In this document: in pieces, positions 49,701 through 58,079 of the stretch | Numbering within the stretch: position 1 is the stretch's first letter | Layout of the letters: each line of letters begins with the position of its first letter | NCBI GenBank assembly: GCA_963693305.1 | Contig: OY855915.1 | Location: 19,467,722 to 19,531,721 of the forward strand | Direction: 5' to 3' | Source of the DNA: Meandrina meandrites | Taxonomy: Eukaryota > Cnidaria > Anthozoa > Scleractinia > Meandrinidae | DNA length: 64,000 nucleotides | The notes under the pieces: model-generated | The model's input: the letters and a program-made list of their open reading frames with translations, nothing else | Database searches by the model: none | What the model was told of the DNA's origin: nothing | Made by a program: the position numbers and the translations under genes

Positions 49701-52700
49701 CTTGTCCGCTATATCGAGAGCTGACTTAGTAGAAATTAAAGCGCGCATTCTTGTTCTCAGTTTTGCAGTGTTTCTAAATCTTCCTAGGTTCTTAACTCGG
49801 TCTTATTTTTTAATATTTTTTGATAGGTTCAAAATTATGGAATGGCAGGGCATTACGATCCCCACTTTGACTTTTCAAGAGTAAGAAAATGTTTCATTAA
49901 AGTTTGTTGCATTTCTCGTTAACAACACCTTTTGTTGTTGTTGTTGGTGGTTTTTGCTGATGCTCTTGCTCTTGCTGCTGCTTCTGCTACTGTGTTTGTT
50001 TTCCCGTTGAACCTACGGTATCTTATTATCTCATGTTTACCTTCTAGGATCTTGCGAATTCGACGTTGGGCCAACTTGGAACTGGAAACAGGATAGCCAC
50101 AGTTCTTCTCTACGTATGTGACTTGGCTCTCTATGTGTCTCACTTTATTGCATTATTCAGTAATTAACAAACTTATCGTAGTCTATTGCAATTGAGTTTC
50201 TCATCGTTAATTTAACATAACGACTTTTCTCATTTTTAAGCTGGTTTCAGAATTGAAACTTCCAAGTAGTTTGTTTAAACGAGCGATTACCATGGAAATC
50301 GTATATATAACAAAATTCTCGATTTTGATTGGTTCTGCGCGCGTATATGTCGCGCGATTACGTTGGCATTCAATTTGAATTTGTCTAAATCAGATACCTG
50401 TAACTGATACCTGTAACGTCATTCGCGCGTCAATCACATGCACTTGGATGGGTTCTTTCTTGCTGTTTTCCTACTGCTGTAAAACTGATTGAATATACCT
50501 TCGACTTTTTCATACAAAAAGAGGTTCTCAAAGTCTTACTAACCTCGAAATTTGTTATTGATAGATTGATTAGTGATTGGACCTTGTGTCGCATAAATCA
50601 GGACGAAATCGTGCACGAAATTTCAAATTTGAAATTACTCGCGCGACTACTCGCTAAATTTCACTCCACTCAATCCAATTGCTATTAATTATCGGTTTAC
50701 GTAATCTCTTGTCCTGTAAATTTGTCAGATAGCAAACTTTAGTTGAGTTTGCCTCTGAAACTTTCATAAACGAATTTCACTTTGACTTACATTCTCAGAT
50801 GAGCGATGTGGAGGCCGGAGGGGCTACTGTGTTCCCCTATGTAGGGGCCAGGGTGAAGCCTAAAAAGGTATGAAAATATAGGCACAAATGCTATTATGCC
50901 CCTAACAGCCTTCGATTATAAAGCCCCTCCTTGGGGTTTCAAGTTTCAATGGAACATGGCCATTAACTTTAAGGAACATGGGAACAAAAGGAAAATAAAA
51001 CTAGGAGCACGGGAACAAAAGAATATTTTAGGGAACACCAAAATGAAAGAAATACTTTCAGGGAACACACGGAAAATTGTGTTGGGAACATGGGAACATT
51101 GTCCCCCGTCCCCTGGGAGGGGCTCATCATACCTGAATGTAAACAAATAGTAAATATTCGAACACAAAACACCATTAGCATAGCAATCCTCCTCACGATT
51201 GATCAATAGAACTGAAGAGTTAGAGTGAATAGCAACATTTTGTCTTTTAATGTTTCAAATCGTGAAGTTTGACTCGATTTGCTTAAACACGGGACTCAAT
51301 TTTCGCTCTCCTTTGCCAGTCTGCGAAACGAATACAAAGCGAGGTCAAAATACCGAATTCGAGAATTGTCTAAGCCCATGGTTTCACAAGGTTGCTCAGC
51401 AGCATAATGTATACTCATTACATCGTGCTGGCGTGACAATTTTCGAAGCACTCGTGAGTCTCACGCTATCTTTGGAATTGAAATTCTTCAAGTGCCTAGC
51501 CGCACTACCGCAATAGGCTTGCAGGACACGGTCACGTAATCTTGTCGATCATAACAGTGCCGCCTGTTTTTATGATTGACAAGGTCCATTGTAAAAGGTC
51601 CATTGTTCTTCCGACGAAATGTCCGTTTGGCACTGAGTTAGAAGTGCGTAAAGAAATTGAAATTTATTCTCTTTTTAGGGTGATGCTGTGTTCTGGCACA
51701 ATATGCTGCGATCAGGCGAAGGTGATTATAGAACACGTCACGCTGGGTGTCCGGTGCTGAAAGGCTGGAAATGGGGTAAGGTGCTATATTCATTTCACCG
51801 AGGTGGACATATCTAAATTCTCTGAATAACTTTCCACACATTTCGGATAATTCCCCTTGGGACAATTTAATTCGGTTTTAATTATCGATTAATCACTGTT
51901 TGAGTTGAGATATAATTAGATTGACAGGAAAGAAGCTTATTTATGACATCATCAACTACACCAGCGCAATTTGGAAATACGTATTTTCGTGAAAATAAGG
52001 ACATTCGATGCATTTTTCTTTTTCTTTTCATTGGCCGAGAGGCTACCATCACAATATTTTGCTTAAGCACGCCCAATAATTGTCAAATATTACGTATAAA
52101 CTTAAGCAAGTCATTGCAGTAAACATGTTTGCCAATTAAAGGGGCAGTCTTACCAAGATTTAATGCTACTTGAAAATCCAATGAAGGTGTTGCAATTAAG
52201 TCCGGTAATGGTTGCCTAACCTCGCTAAAACGCACCGTACTGGTGACCGTCAGAAAAGTGTTGTTTAAAACTGGTTTGTCTACGGACGGGTAGGAAAGAA
52301 GTGGTCTAAAATTTGAAAACGTTGGGCCGACGCTTTCAAGTTTGACTGTGTTACTTGGAGGAAAATCACTAAAAACCCACTGTTTGTTCACATTTTATTG
52401 ATCGTGAGTGAACTGCTGCCTTTCTGTCGTTTAAAGGTTATTTTGTTGATCAGTGAGTGTACCTTTATAATTCTAGCATAGTTTATATAAAAAAAAAATT
52501 GAAGACATCCCGTGATACTGCCCCTTTAAGATCTCCTCCTTGCTCTAGAAAACTGTTATATAAAAGACACGACAGGGAAACGACAATTACGGGTGCCAGT
52601 TGAGCGGCCAAAGGCAAAAAATAAAATATCTGTTGAATTGTGCATTGTCGTTGATAGTATTTTGGTCTTGCAGTGATAGGAGCATGCCTCCCTTTGCAGG

Positions 52701-52904
52701 ACCCCCCATAATATAGATAAGATGCGATTCTATGAACCAAGTGCCCAACACAAATGGCCGCAGTATTTACAAACACGCATTGCAGACCTATCTTTTCACC
52801 CCTTGGTCATGATACATTTGCTTTCTTTTTCAGTTTCCAACAAGTGGATCCACGAATATGGAAACGAATTTAGGAGACCATGTTCTCTGTCACCAGAGGT
52901 GTGA
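42034..52904 (+). CDS. P4HA: Collagen prolyl 4-hydroxylase subunit alpha, complete 12-exon gene
   Basis: The enzyme hydroxylates proline in X-Pro-Gly repeats of procollagen in the ER lumen, using 2-oxoglutarate, O2, Fe(II) and ascorbate; in animals it works as an alpha2beta2 tetramer with protein disulfide isomerase. Coding exons are 42034-42373, 44806-45146, 46828-46879, 47153-47364, 48209-48379, 48499-48569, 48902-49001, 49827-49880, 50048-50113, 50799-50867, 51679-51775 and 52834-52904. All have AG acceptors and GT donors and join in frame to 547 residues. Residues 1 to about 23 form a signal peptide. Exons 2-4 carry the TPR-like peptide-binding domain. The catalytic domain has Fe ligands H442, D444 and H513, and K523 for 2-oxoglutarate. 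The spacing H442-H513-K523 equals that of human H412-H483-K493. Cysteine pairs C308/C325 and C516/C541 match the spacing of the human disulfides 276/293 and 486/511. The length is close to the usual 530-550. The start is the only ATG ahead of the signal peptide. Confidence 0.96.
42374..44805 (+). other. P4HA intron 1
   Basis: This 2.4-kb intron begins gtaaag and ends tgcag. It is AT-rich with scattered homopolymer runs. Near 43955-43980 the phrase catgacatagcccctttaaa resembles one end of the TTAA-flanked MITE class seen at 13.0 and 52.1 kb, but I did not find a matching left end. I see no exon inside it. Confidence 0.7.
44806..45146 (+). CDS. P4HA: P4HA exon 2: linker and start of peptide-substrate-binding domain
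   Basis: The acceptor is attgcag|GAATAC. The exon encodes residues 114-227, beginning with GILFDRFENYRQLFPGQDDL and continuing to FSVLDHLAWSSYQ. The stretch from DAFKFGRGAF onward aligns by eye with the substrate-binding domain of vertebrate P4HA, including the VLDxL motif of its TPR-like helices. The donor is TATCAG|gtaact, phase 0. Confidence 0.93.
45693..46514. mobile_element. TTAA-flanked MITE/foldback inserted in a SINE
   Basis: This 822-bp element has perfect 20-bp terminal inverted repeats AGTGCTACTATGATCAAATT and sits between TTAA at 45689-45692 and 46515-46518. The empty site is visible in the neighbouring SINE copy (46731 onward, caattgc-TTAA-attgg), which has a single TTAA at the same point. 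The arms stay imperfectly complementary for roughly 200 bp, including gacgtcat blocks. TTAA duplication is the signature of piggyBac-type transposition; no transposase is encoded. Confidence 0.85.
46631..46702 (+). pseudogene. tRNA-like SINE head, Thr(GGT)-like
   Basis: This 72-base tRNA-shaped segment has acceptor halves GGCTTCA/TGAAGCC, a D-arm damaged at GCAAAGTTGG, and a good T-arm with B box GGTTCGAATCC. The anticodon position reads GGT, but position 33 is C rather than T and the anticodon stem has a mismatch. It is followed directly by a SINE body, so it is a retroposon promoter rather than a working tRNA gene. Confidence 0.75.
46828..46879 (+). CDS. P4HA: P4HA exon 3: short exon in the TPR-like domain
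   Basis: This 52-base exon encodes LGDVGSAINYTVEALKV and completes the helix pair begun in exon 2 (compare the QQGDLDKAL pattern of vertebrate P4HA). N236-Y-T is a potential N-glycosylation sequon inside the domain. The acceptor is cacacag and the donor GTCG|gtaagc, phase 1. Confidence 0.9.
46880..47152 (+). other. P4HA intron 3
   Basis: This short intron ends atctcag and contains a small (AT)n run near 47106-47117. I see no mobile element in it. Confidence 0.7.
47153..47364 (+). CDS. P4HA: P4HA exon 4: end of substrate-binding domain and linker
   Basis: The acceptor is catctcag and residues run to H315. The segment VPNHERSMVNLGNF closes the TPR-like unit. A charged linker follows, then FKKLCRGD with C308, the first partner of a conserved disulfide. 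The donor is CCGCAT|gtaagt. The exon end and donor are duplicated 60 bases downstream. Confidence 0.92.
47348..47440 (+). repeat. Tandem duplication of exon 4 end and splice donor
   Basis: The 33 bases at 47348-47380, covering the last 17 coding bases and the gtaagt donor, recur at 47408-47440 with two differences, an offset of 60. A G-rich tract separates the copies. Use of the second donor would read gta-agt-caa-TAA and end the protein early. This suggests a recent local duplication with the first donor kept as functional. Confidence 0.85.
47987..48078. mobile_element. 92-bp hAT-like mini-element with TSD, in P4HA intron 4
   Basis: This is a foldback with ends TAGCCTCCC and GGGAGACTA. Its arms remain complementary through gacgtct, cacgcgttcctcc and their partners. 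It is flanked by the direct repeat CTCCGCAAG at 47978-47986 and 48079-48087. An 8-9 bp target duplication with short TIRs fits hAT (8 bp) or Mutator-like (9 bp) transposition. Confidence 0.7.
48088..48147. mobile_element. Pogo/Tigger-like element end, in P4HA intron 4
   Basis: Read on the minus strand from 48147, this begins CTACAGTCGAACCCTCTTTA and continues TAAGCGACC, the look of a pogo/Tigger terminus (CAGTYRA...). Only one end is recognisable. The 92-bp hAT-like element lies immediately beside it and probably inside the same remnant, so the older element is broken. Confidence 0.45.
48209..48379 (+). CDS. P4HA: P4HA exon 5: disulfide partner and start of catalytic domain
   Basis: This 171-base exon (57 codons, phase 0 at both ends) encodes APQSPERLRCFY through IMSDAEIDKVIEISKPL. 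C325 lies 17 residues after C308, as in the vertebrate enzyme. The ILHNIMSDAEID stretch corresponds to the conserved entry to the dioxygenase domain. Confidence 0.93.
48499..48569 (+). CDS. P4HA: P4HA exon 6: catalytic domain, LNRATVHNP segment
   Basis: The acceptor is attcttag and the exon is 71 bases long. It encodes LNRATVHNPITGQLEFAQYR and the start of the ISK segment, matching the conserved RATVHxPxTG...YRxSK block of P4HA. The donor is AAAAA|gtacgt, phase 2. Confidence 0.93.
48570..48901 (+). other. P4HA intron 6
   Basis: This 332-base intron opens gtacgt and closes ttcaaag. I recognise no element in it. Confidence 0.6.
48902..49001 (+). CDS. P4HA: P4HA exon 7: catalytic domain, NCWLNG to EDFQ
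   Basis: The acceptor is atttcaaag. The exon completes the split codon and encodes CWLNGRHDEIIDRVNERM and TALTGLNLKTAEDFQ. This is the conserved S/N-xWL...I..R..xLTGL..xxAE segment. The donor is TTTCAG|gtcttt, a less usual but valid donor that keeps phase 0. Confidence 0.91.
49184..49727. mobile_element. Pogo/Tigger-like non-autonomous element in P4HA intron 7
   Basis: The left end CAATCAACTCTCGACGTGCG and the right end, read on the minus strand as AAGTCAGCTCTCGATATAGC, form diverged inverted repeats. Both continue into related sequence (GGACAC.., GGACAA..). A TA dinucleotide precedes the left end. The CARTCARCTC start and TA target fit Tc1/mariner-pogo elements. Inside are only short open frames, so it is non-autonomous. 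Confidence 0.6.
49827..49880 (+). CDS. P4HA: P4HA exon 8: iron-binding HxD motif
   Basis: This 54-base exon encodes VQNYGMAGHYDPHFDFSR. It carries the Fe(II) ligands H442 and D444 in HFDF and the tyrosine-containing NYG...YxPH core of the active site. The acceptor is ttgatag and the donor AAGA|gtaaga. Confidence 0.95.
50048..50113 (+). CDS. P4HA: P4HA exon 9: GTGNRIAT segment
   Basis: This 66-base exon encodes DLANSTLGQLGTGNRIATVL and LY, matching the conserved GTGNRIATxLxYMSDV strand of the double-stranded beta-helix. The acceptor is cttctag and the donor CTCTAC|gtatgt. Confidence 0.95.
50114..50798 (+). other. P4HA intron 9, probably containing an old repeat
   Basis: The stretch of about 50290-50700 has CG-rich blocks such as ctgcgcgcgtatatgtcgcg and cattcgcgcgtcaat, and the palindrome atttcaaatttgaaat near 50619. 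It looks to me like a widespread cnidarian repeat, but I find no second copy in this window, so the claim is weak. No exon is seen. Confidence 0.3.
50799..50867 (+). CDS. P4HA: P4HA exon 10: MSDVEAGGATVFP segment
   Basis: This 69-base exon encodes MSDVEAGGATVFPYVGARVK and PKK. The GGATVFP motif is a hallmark of prolyl 4-hydroxylases. The acceptor is attctcag and the donor AAAAAG|gtatga, both phase 0. Confidence 0.95.
50868..51678 (+). other. P4HA intron 10
   Basis: The intron contains several spaced ggaaca/gggaaca phrases at about 50950-51095, giving a short degenerate repeat tract. I see no exon or transposon ends. Confidence 0.5.
51679..51775 (+). CDS. P4HA: P4HA exon 11: second iron histidine and 2-oxoglutarate lysine
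   Basis: The exon encodes GDAVFWHNMLRSGEGDYRTR followed by HAGCPVLKGWKW. H513 is the third iron ligand and K523, ten residues later, is the 2-oxoglutarate-binding lysine. C516 is the first partner of the C-terminal disulfide. The acceptor is ctttttag and the donor TGGG|gtaagg, phase 1. Confidence 0.95.
52140..52525. mobile_element. TTAA-flanked MITE in P4HA intron 11
   Basis: This 386-bp element has TIRs starting AGGGGCAGT (left AGGGGCAGTCTTACCAAGAT, right AGGGGCAGTATCACGGGATG on the minus strand) between TTAA at 52136-52139 and 52526-52529. The TTAA flanks indicate piggyBac-type mobilisation. The ends resemble those of the 13.03-13.40 kb element. There is no coding capacity. Confidence 0.75.
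52834..52904 (+). CDS. P4HA: P4HA exon 12: C-terminus and stop
   Basis: The acceptor is tttttcag. The exon encodes VSNKWIHEYGNEFRRPCSLS then PEV and TGA at 52902-52904. The block VSNKWxHExGxEFRRPC is conserved to the end of the alpha subunit. C541 pairs with C516 by spacing (25 residues). There is no KDEL-type retention signal, as expected, because retention comes through the PDI subunit. Confidence 0.95.
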
Positions 52905-53344
52905 ACCTTGAAACATCACTGGAAAAATCGAAAGGATGTCTCGAAAAATCACGACGAAAACATTCCTTTTCAACTTTCAGAAATTTTTATTTTTTTTTAT
53001 TAACTTCTGCTGGTCAGGTTTAACGAAGCTTTTAGCGTAGACTTGGCTTCATGAAACTCGGGGGACATCATGTAAACATTGGCATTTAAAGCTACATAAT
53101 GTTTTTTAACTACTTAAGCGCTTTCGTAAGAAATAATACAAAGTATTGCACTTAATTAAGATCAGATGGTCAGCGCGTATTTGAAACGGTTGTATATAAG
53201 CTAACTACTAACAACATGAACTGAGGCGTTCAAGAGTTATTTTGACGTCATAATGCCCAGGTTATGGGATAGTTTTCAATTTGTAGTCTCCTCCAGACTC
53301 TCAGATTGTAAGGAAGGGGTAATGTTTTGTCGTGTAACGTGTGA

Positions 53345-53350
53345 AATAAA
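53345..53350 (+). terminator. Candidate poly(A) signal for P4HA
   Basis: This AATAAA lies 441 bases after the stop codon and is the first canonical hexamer I find there. It precedes the MITE copy at 53.44 kb. The real 3' end is unknown. Confidence 0.3.
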
Positions 53351-53438
53351 CTGAGAACGACAAAAGCAAAGGAACAAGTAGAAAAGAAGTGTACAATTTT
53401 TTTTTGTAAAGCACTGCGCCGTTCCTCAGTTTCCACAA

Positions 53439-53782
53439 TAGGGACTTGAAGCAAACCACAACGGCATCGGCTACGGAGACGTCGTATAAGCAGTACATAA
53501 GCTCTGCACCGTGCGTTAAAAATCGTTGTGCATTTCTTTGCCGTCCTCTGGAAAACAATAACGTGAATTGGCCAACTCTACGTTTTGTTAAGAGCGTGAA
53601 CGGTGAACTTATCAATTTTCTATTTAGAATTGAAAGCTGTCTTCAGCTGAAGATAGTTTTGACACCAAAAGAAGAAAAAAATTGATCTAGATAATCGCGA
53701 GATTCTTAAACAAAATTTACAAATTCACTTTTTAAGCGACGTTGTCCTCGGCGTCGCCGTTTTTGCTGCTTCGACTCCCCAA
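53439..53782 (-). mobile_element. MITE, third copy of the TTAGGGAGCTT family, minus orientation
   Basis: Read on the minus strand, the ends and body follow the copies at 6.2 and 20.0 kb: a start like TTGGGGAGTCGAAGCAGC, the internal GATAATCGCGAGATTC block (seen inverted at 53691), and a CAACGTGAA-like block. This copy is the most diverged. It lies about 530 bases after the P4HA stop and could be in its 3' UTR. Confidence 0.6.
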
Positions 53783-55069
53783 TCTAATTTGAACATGGAA
53801 CGGCACTCAATCTGCGTAAAATACACTGTACTTTTTGGTGCTGCCGCTCAATGAATGGTCTGGATTTAAAAGTGTTAACTGACTGGTCAACAATTTACTT
53901 TAATCATCCTTAATGGCAACTGACAAACTAATCAAACCTGTCATATCTGGGGCGGATCCAGGAAGTTTATATTCGACGAGAGCGCAAAACACTGCATTTT
54001 TGTTAACAAATCCGAGGAGGGGAGAGGGGGGACTCGCCCCTGTATATGTTAACTGCCAAACAGTGTGTGTCAACTTCGACATTCTTACTGACAGTGAGGA
54101 ATGGCCAAATTTTTACGGGAAGACTGACATTTACCTGTTCCCCGTCACCCCTCCCCCCTTCAAATGTAGATCATGTCATTCGGCCAGTTAATTTGAAAAC
54201 GACAACGATTTGGGTGAAAATTATGTGCATCATGCGACGATTACTTATTCTGTCGCCTTGGTTATGATATTTGGCAAAAAAGAAGTCCTTGTTCCTCTGA
54301 AGACGGACCGAATAAATTAATGTGATTTCCTAAGTAAATAACATTTGGCATCAGTTGTATCTGCAATAATGGTAAGTTATGAAGTGAGTGAACGTAGATT
54401 TGTGGGGGCTTGACAACATTCTCATCGATGAATTTAAGCTGCGGGGATATGTAACTAGATATTTTAATATTCATTTTCGTTCAGTGCCCAAGTTCAAAGC
54501 TCGAAGTGACATACTAACTAAGTTCCAATTTCGTATTTGGTGATTCGTGTGTCAAAGTCGTCCCTTAAACGAAAAAAAAAACTGTGAAAAATGTGTTCCG
54601 CAAAAAGATCTCGATATTCTTGAAGTTTGGGTAGTCTTTTTATGAGCTTAAAATGTATCAGCCTGTGCGAGACTACTGTCTCTCCAGATTTAAATATGGG
54701 TGAAACATCTGCACTACAGCAAAATACTTGCTCTATTGCCACCTAACATGATTAGTTTATTTGATAAGATAAAATCGTGTAATTCAATGAAAAATATTCC
54801 TTCAGAATAAAACAAAGCAACTAGCATTCTTAAAACTAGCAAGACTTACACGCAGAGCTTCGTAGAGAATTTCGAGTGTTTTCATATTTGAAGTAATAGT
54901 TTTCGATTAAAATTACAGCTGTGAAAGTGTACACGCTTTGGTATAATTTCATTTAGGCTTCCATTAGTCTAACAGTTTTAATAAAATTTAAACCAATACA
55001 TTTTAATCAGAAGTGCTCGTTTGGACAAAAGTTAGGCTTTATTTGAATAAAAACGATAGTCAGGGTGAT
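53783..55069. other. Intergenic, nothing recognised
   Basis: AT-rich with short open frames only; no paired ends or coding motif seen. Confidence 0.5.
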
Positions 55070-55345
55070 TTTCACTTGGGTGTCGAAAGTAATTCGCATT
55101 TGCCTTGGTTTTGCATCACTGTCATTGAATAAAACTCTCGCGCCAAATTTTTCAACCTATCAGAAGTGAAACCAACACCAATCGTGACTCGCTGGTGCAC
55201 GTTTTCCCGGCCTTTCGTGTCGTCGACTACATGTTGCTTGCTTCGAGTTTCAATCGCTTCGCCGGATTATCTGCGAGCTTTGTGATTGGCTGAAATGATT
55301 ACTTGGGGTTTTCTTTACAACAATCAATTGAAAATCGCTTGATGA
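55070..55345 (+). mobile_element. MITE-like repeat, copy 1 (TCTCGCGCCA family)
   Basis: The ends are loosely inverted: gtgtcgaaagtaattcg with ccttggttttgc at the left, attacttggggttttc with caatcaattgaa at the right. Inside are CTCTCGCGCCAAATTTTTCA and ctatcagaagtgaaacc, then gtgcacgttttcccggc. The same blocks occur in reverse orientation at 63408-63650. The family is one that I associate with coral genomes. Confidence 0.6.
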
Positions 55346-58024
55346 ATTGTAGTCCAGGAGATATGTACCCAATAAATATGTCGAATTGCACGCTCAAGGA
55401 AATCAACATGAAACAGTGTTATGCTTATAAAACACCATAATTATTCGAACTCGCCTCATAGTCGGAAAGCCTTAAATAATCAAAAATTCCGATAAAGCCA
55501 AAACATTTCTCAACTTATAACAATAATCAGTAACTTCCTGGGATAAGAAAATTAAAAATAAAATGATTCCTTATTATTGCAATTGATTCGAAATAATTTA
55601 CATTTTGGGTCATTGTGACATCAATTAGGTTGCTATGGGAAAATACAGTATAAAAACAGATTGGCTGTTATCTTCCGCCGTGTATAAACCATGTTTTGAA
55701 ATAATTGTACTAATCCTCGCCTATCAAGGATAAACACGGCAAACTTCTCAAATCGTTCAAGTTCCGTAAACTGAAATTGTGAGGTATGCAGACATTTATT
55801 CCTGAAATGATTTGAACAGATCTTTTAAGAGCAGATCTGTGAACTGTCTGGCAAATCTGCTGTTTTTGTATATCGAGATTTTTCTTATTATTCTTTCGTG
55901 CTGAGGTGCTTGTAATTTTGCGTGTAAGAAAGGTGAGTGACCCAAAAATTCATTCATTGAAGTCGATTTTTGGTGCTTTTTCGTTTATTTTATACTTCGC
56001 CAGATCTAGAAATGCAAAGTGAAAGCCTTCATATAGATAATGGTACTTTTTCGTTGTAGCTCAAACATAAAACGAGCTAGAAGGGAGATGCCCTGCTGCT
56101 TTTTTCGAAATTACAACTTGGTCTTCCGTTTAGTATAGTTAATATCCGCTTCAAAATAATGTAAAAATGCTGTAGTTACATAAACCCTTTGAATCAGCAA
56201 GAAGTAAGAGCAAGTTTAATATGTACCGATAAGTCAGTATTTTTTTTTTGGCAGCAAGAGCACGATTCGTGCACCAAAATTTCGATTTTTTTTACGGCGT
56301 CACAGGAGAAGTAAGAAGCAGTAAATAATTACTTTCAAAAACAAAGGTAGCAAAGTTGTTTGGGTTTATAACGTGCAGCGTTATAAGAGAAAGTTTTCCA
56401 AATACTTTGTTTCTCATAAAGTAAGACCAATATATTTATAGGTTTATATTTCGTCATGACAAGGGATTTTGAAGCACGCTGTGAGTTTTGAAAATTCACC
56501 TGTTAGCTAAAATATTGTTCCGTTTCACATTGTAAAACTTATTTACTTATGTCGTTTCAGATTGAAGGTATTTGTCACAAGATGCAGATTTTCGTAACCC
56601 ATAATTAACGAAACTATATTTTCTACGCTGGAAATACGCCAAATATGCGGAAATATAAACAAAGTCGCATTTTCTCTGAAACATTTCCCTAAATATATCA
56701 AAACACCGAAGACAAAACAGACATGATTATTAAAATTAAAGTGTTCTTCGAAAACTATAGAAACAACGCCAAGAGGAATATCCAAAATTGTAATTGTTAT
56801 AGAAGTCGTAATTGGTGAGAATTTTTCTAAAACATACGTATGTTATTTTTATTACGGATTATTTCTGTTTAAAATTGCTCGGCCGATCAAAACATAAATA
56901 TTTACGCTAACTGATGATAATGAGATTAATAGCAAAGACCGTATCCTTTTGGTTTATGTTTTATAAAGCCTATTAACATAAATTTTATCCCGATATTTAC
57001 CCAGAACAACACTATTTTTCTCTTCCCTTGTATATCGTTTACTTTTTCACAATATTTCATTTTGTATAAAATCATCGTGTTCAATGACATTTAATAATAT
57101 CAAACTGAAAAAGGATTCATTGCAGACATCCTAAAAACATTAAAAGAAACGTTTGAGTAATGGGCTAACACCAGATTAGCATAAGATGCCGAAAATAAGG
57201 CTTATTATTAGTCAGAGCGTCGTCTGTTTTGAAACATTTCTGAAAGGTTTTTTGTAAGTTGTTAAATAAGGAAACGTTTAACGCCTCCTAAGTTTGGTAT
57301 CAGGTCGGACAACGCAGGCCACACGAAAACTTGTTTGCGAGTATGAGTCAAAAACCTGACAGCTCTCGAATATTTCTGTTGTCAGAGGAAGTTGAAGGCG
57401 AGGGGATAAATATTCTGTTACTTTGAGAAAAGCTTGCGTGCGAAACATTTCCTAAAGGCATCTTTAAAGTCCAAACTGGCAACATCACAACATTAGCTTA
57501 GTGGTGTATTTTAATAATCCAGTGTCGTATTTGTAAGACTATACATGCTAGTTTTTTGTATAGGAAAAAACAGAAATTAATGTGCACATTGTTAGCTAAG
57601 GTCCTAAATACGTTTCTTTAACGTATTCTTTTCGATGATTTTTACCAGTGAGTTAATTTTACCCTTACGTCGACGTTCGTTAAAAAAAACGACCACATAT
57701 CACTCCGATTTTAGCGCTACTGCCAGCGCAAGTAGACCCTCTTTCATCTCATTAGCCAATGTTTTAGTGAGAAAGCAGCCACATTTCACAAAGTGCACGT
57801 ACAGTTTCCTTTCGCTTTATTTTGTCACCTTATTTTAGGAAATTAACGATGCATGTTATTAACGCGAATTTCAAAAATTCTTTTTTCAATTTTATGCACC
57901 TTAACACTATTTTACAGCGAAGTTATTTAAAGAAACTTTTATTTCCAGCAAAGTTTATACTTGTCATCTAGTACTCCGACAGAGTAAGTGAACACATCGT
58001 CATTCAATATTGTTTTTGAAATGG

Positions 58025-58079
<55 letters not shown>

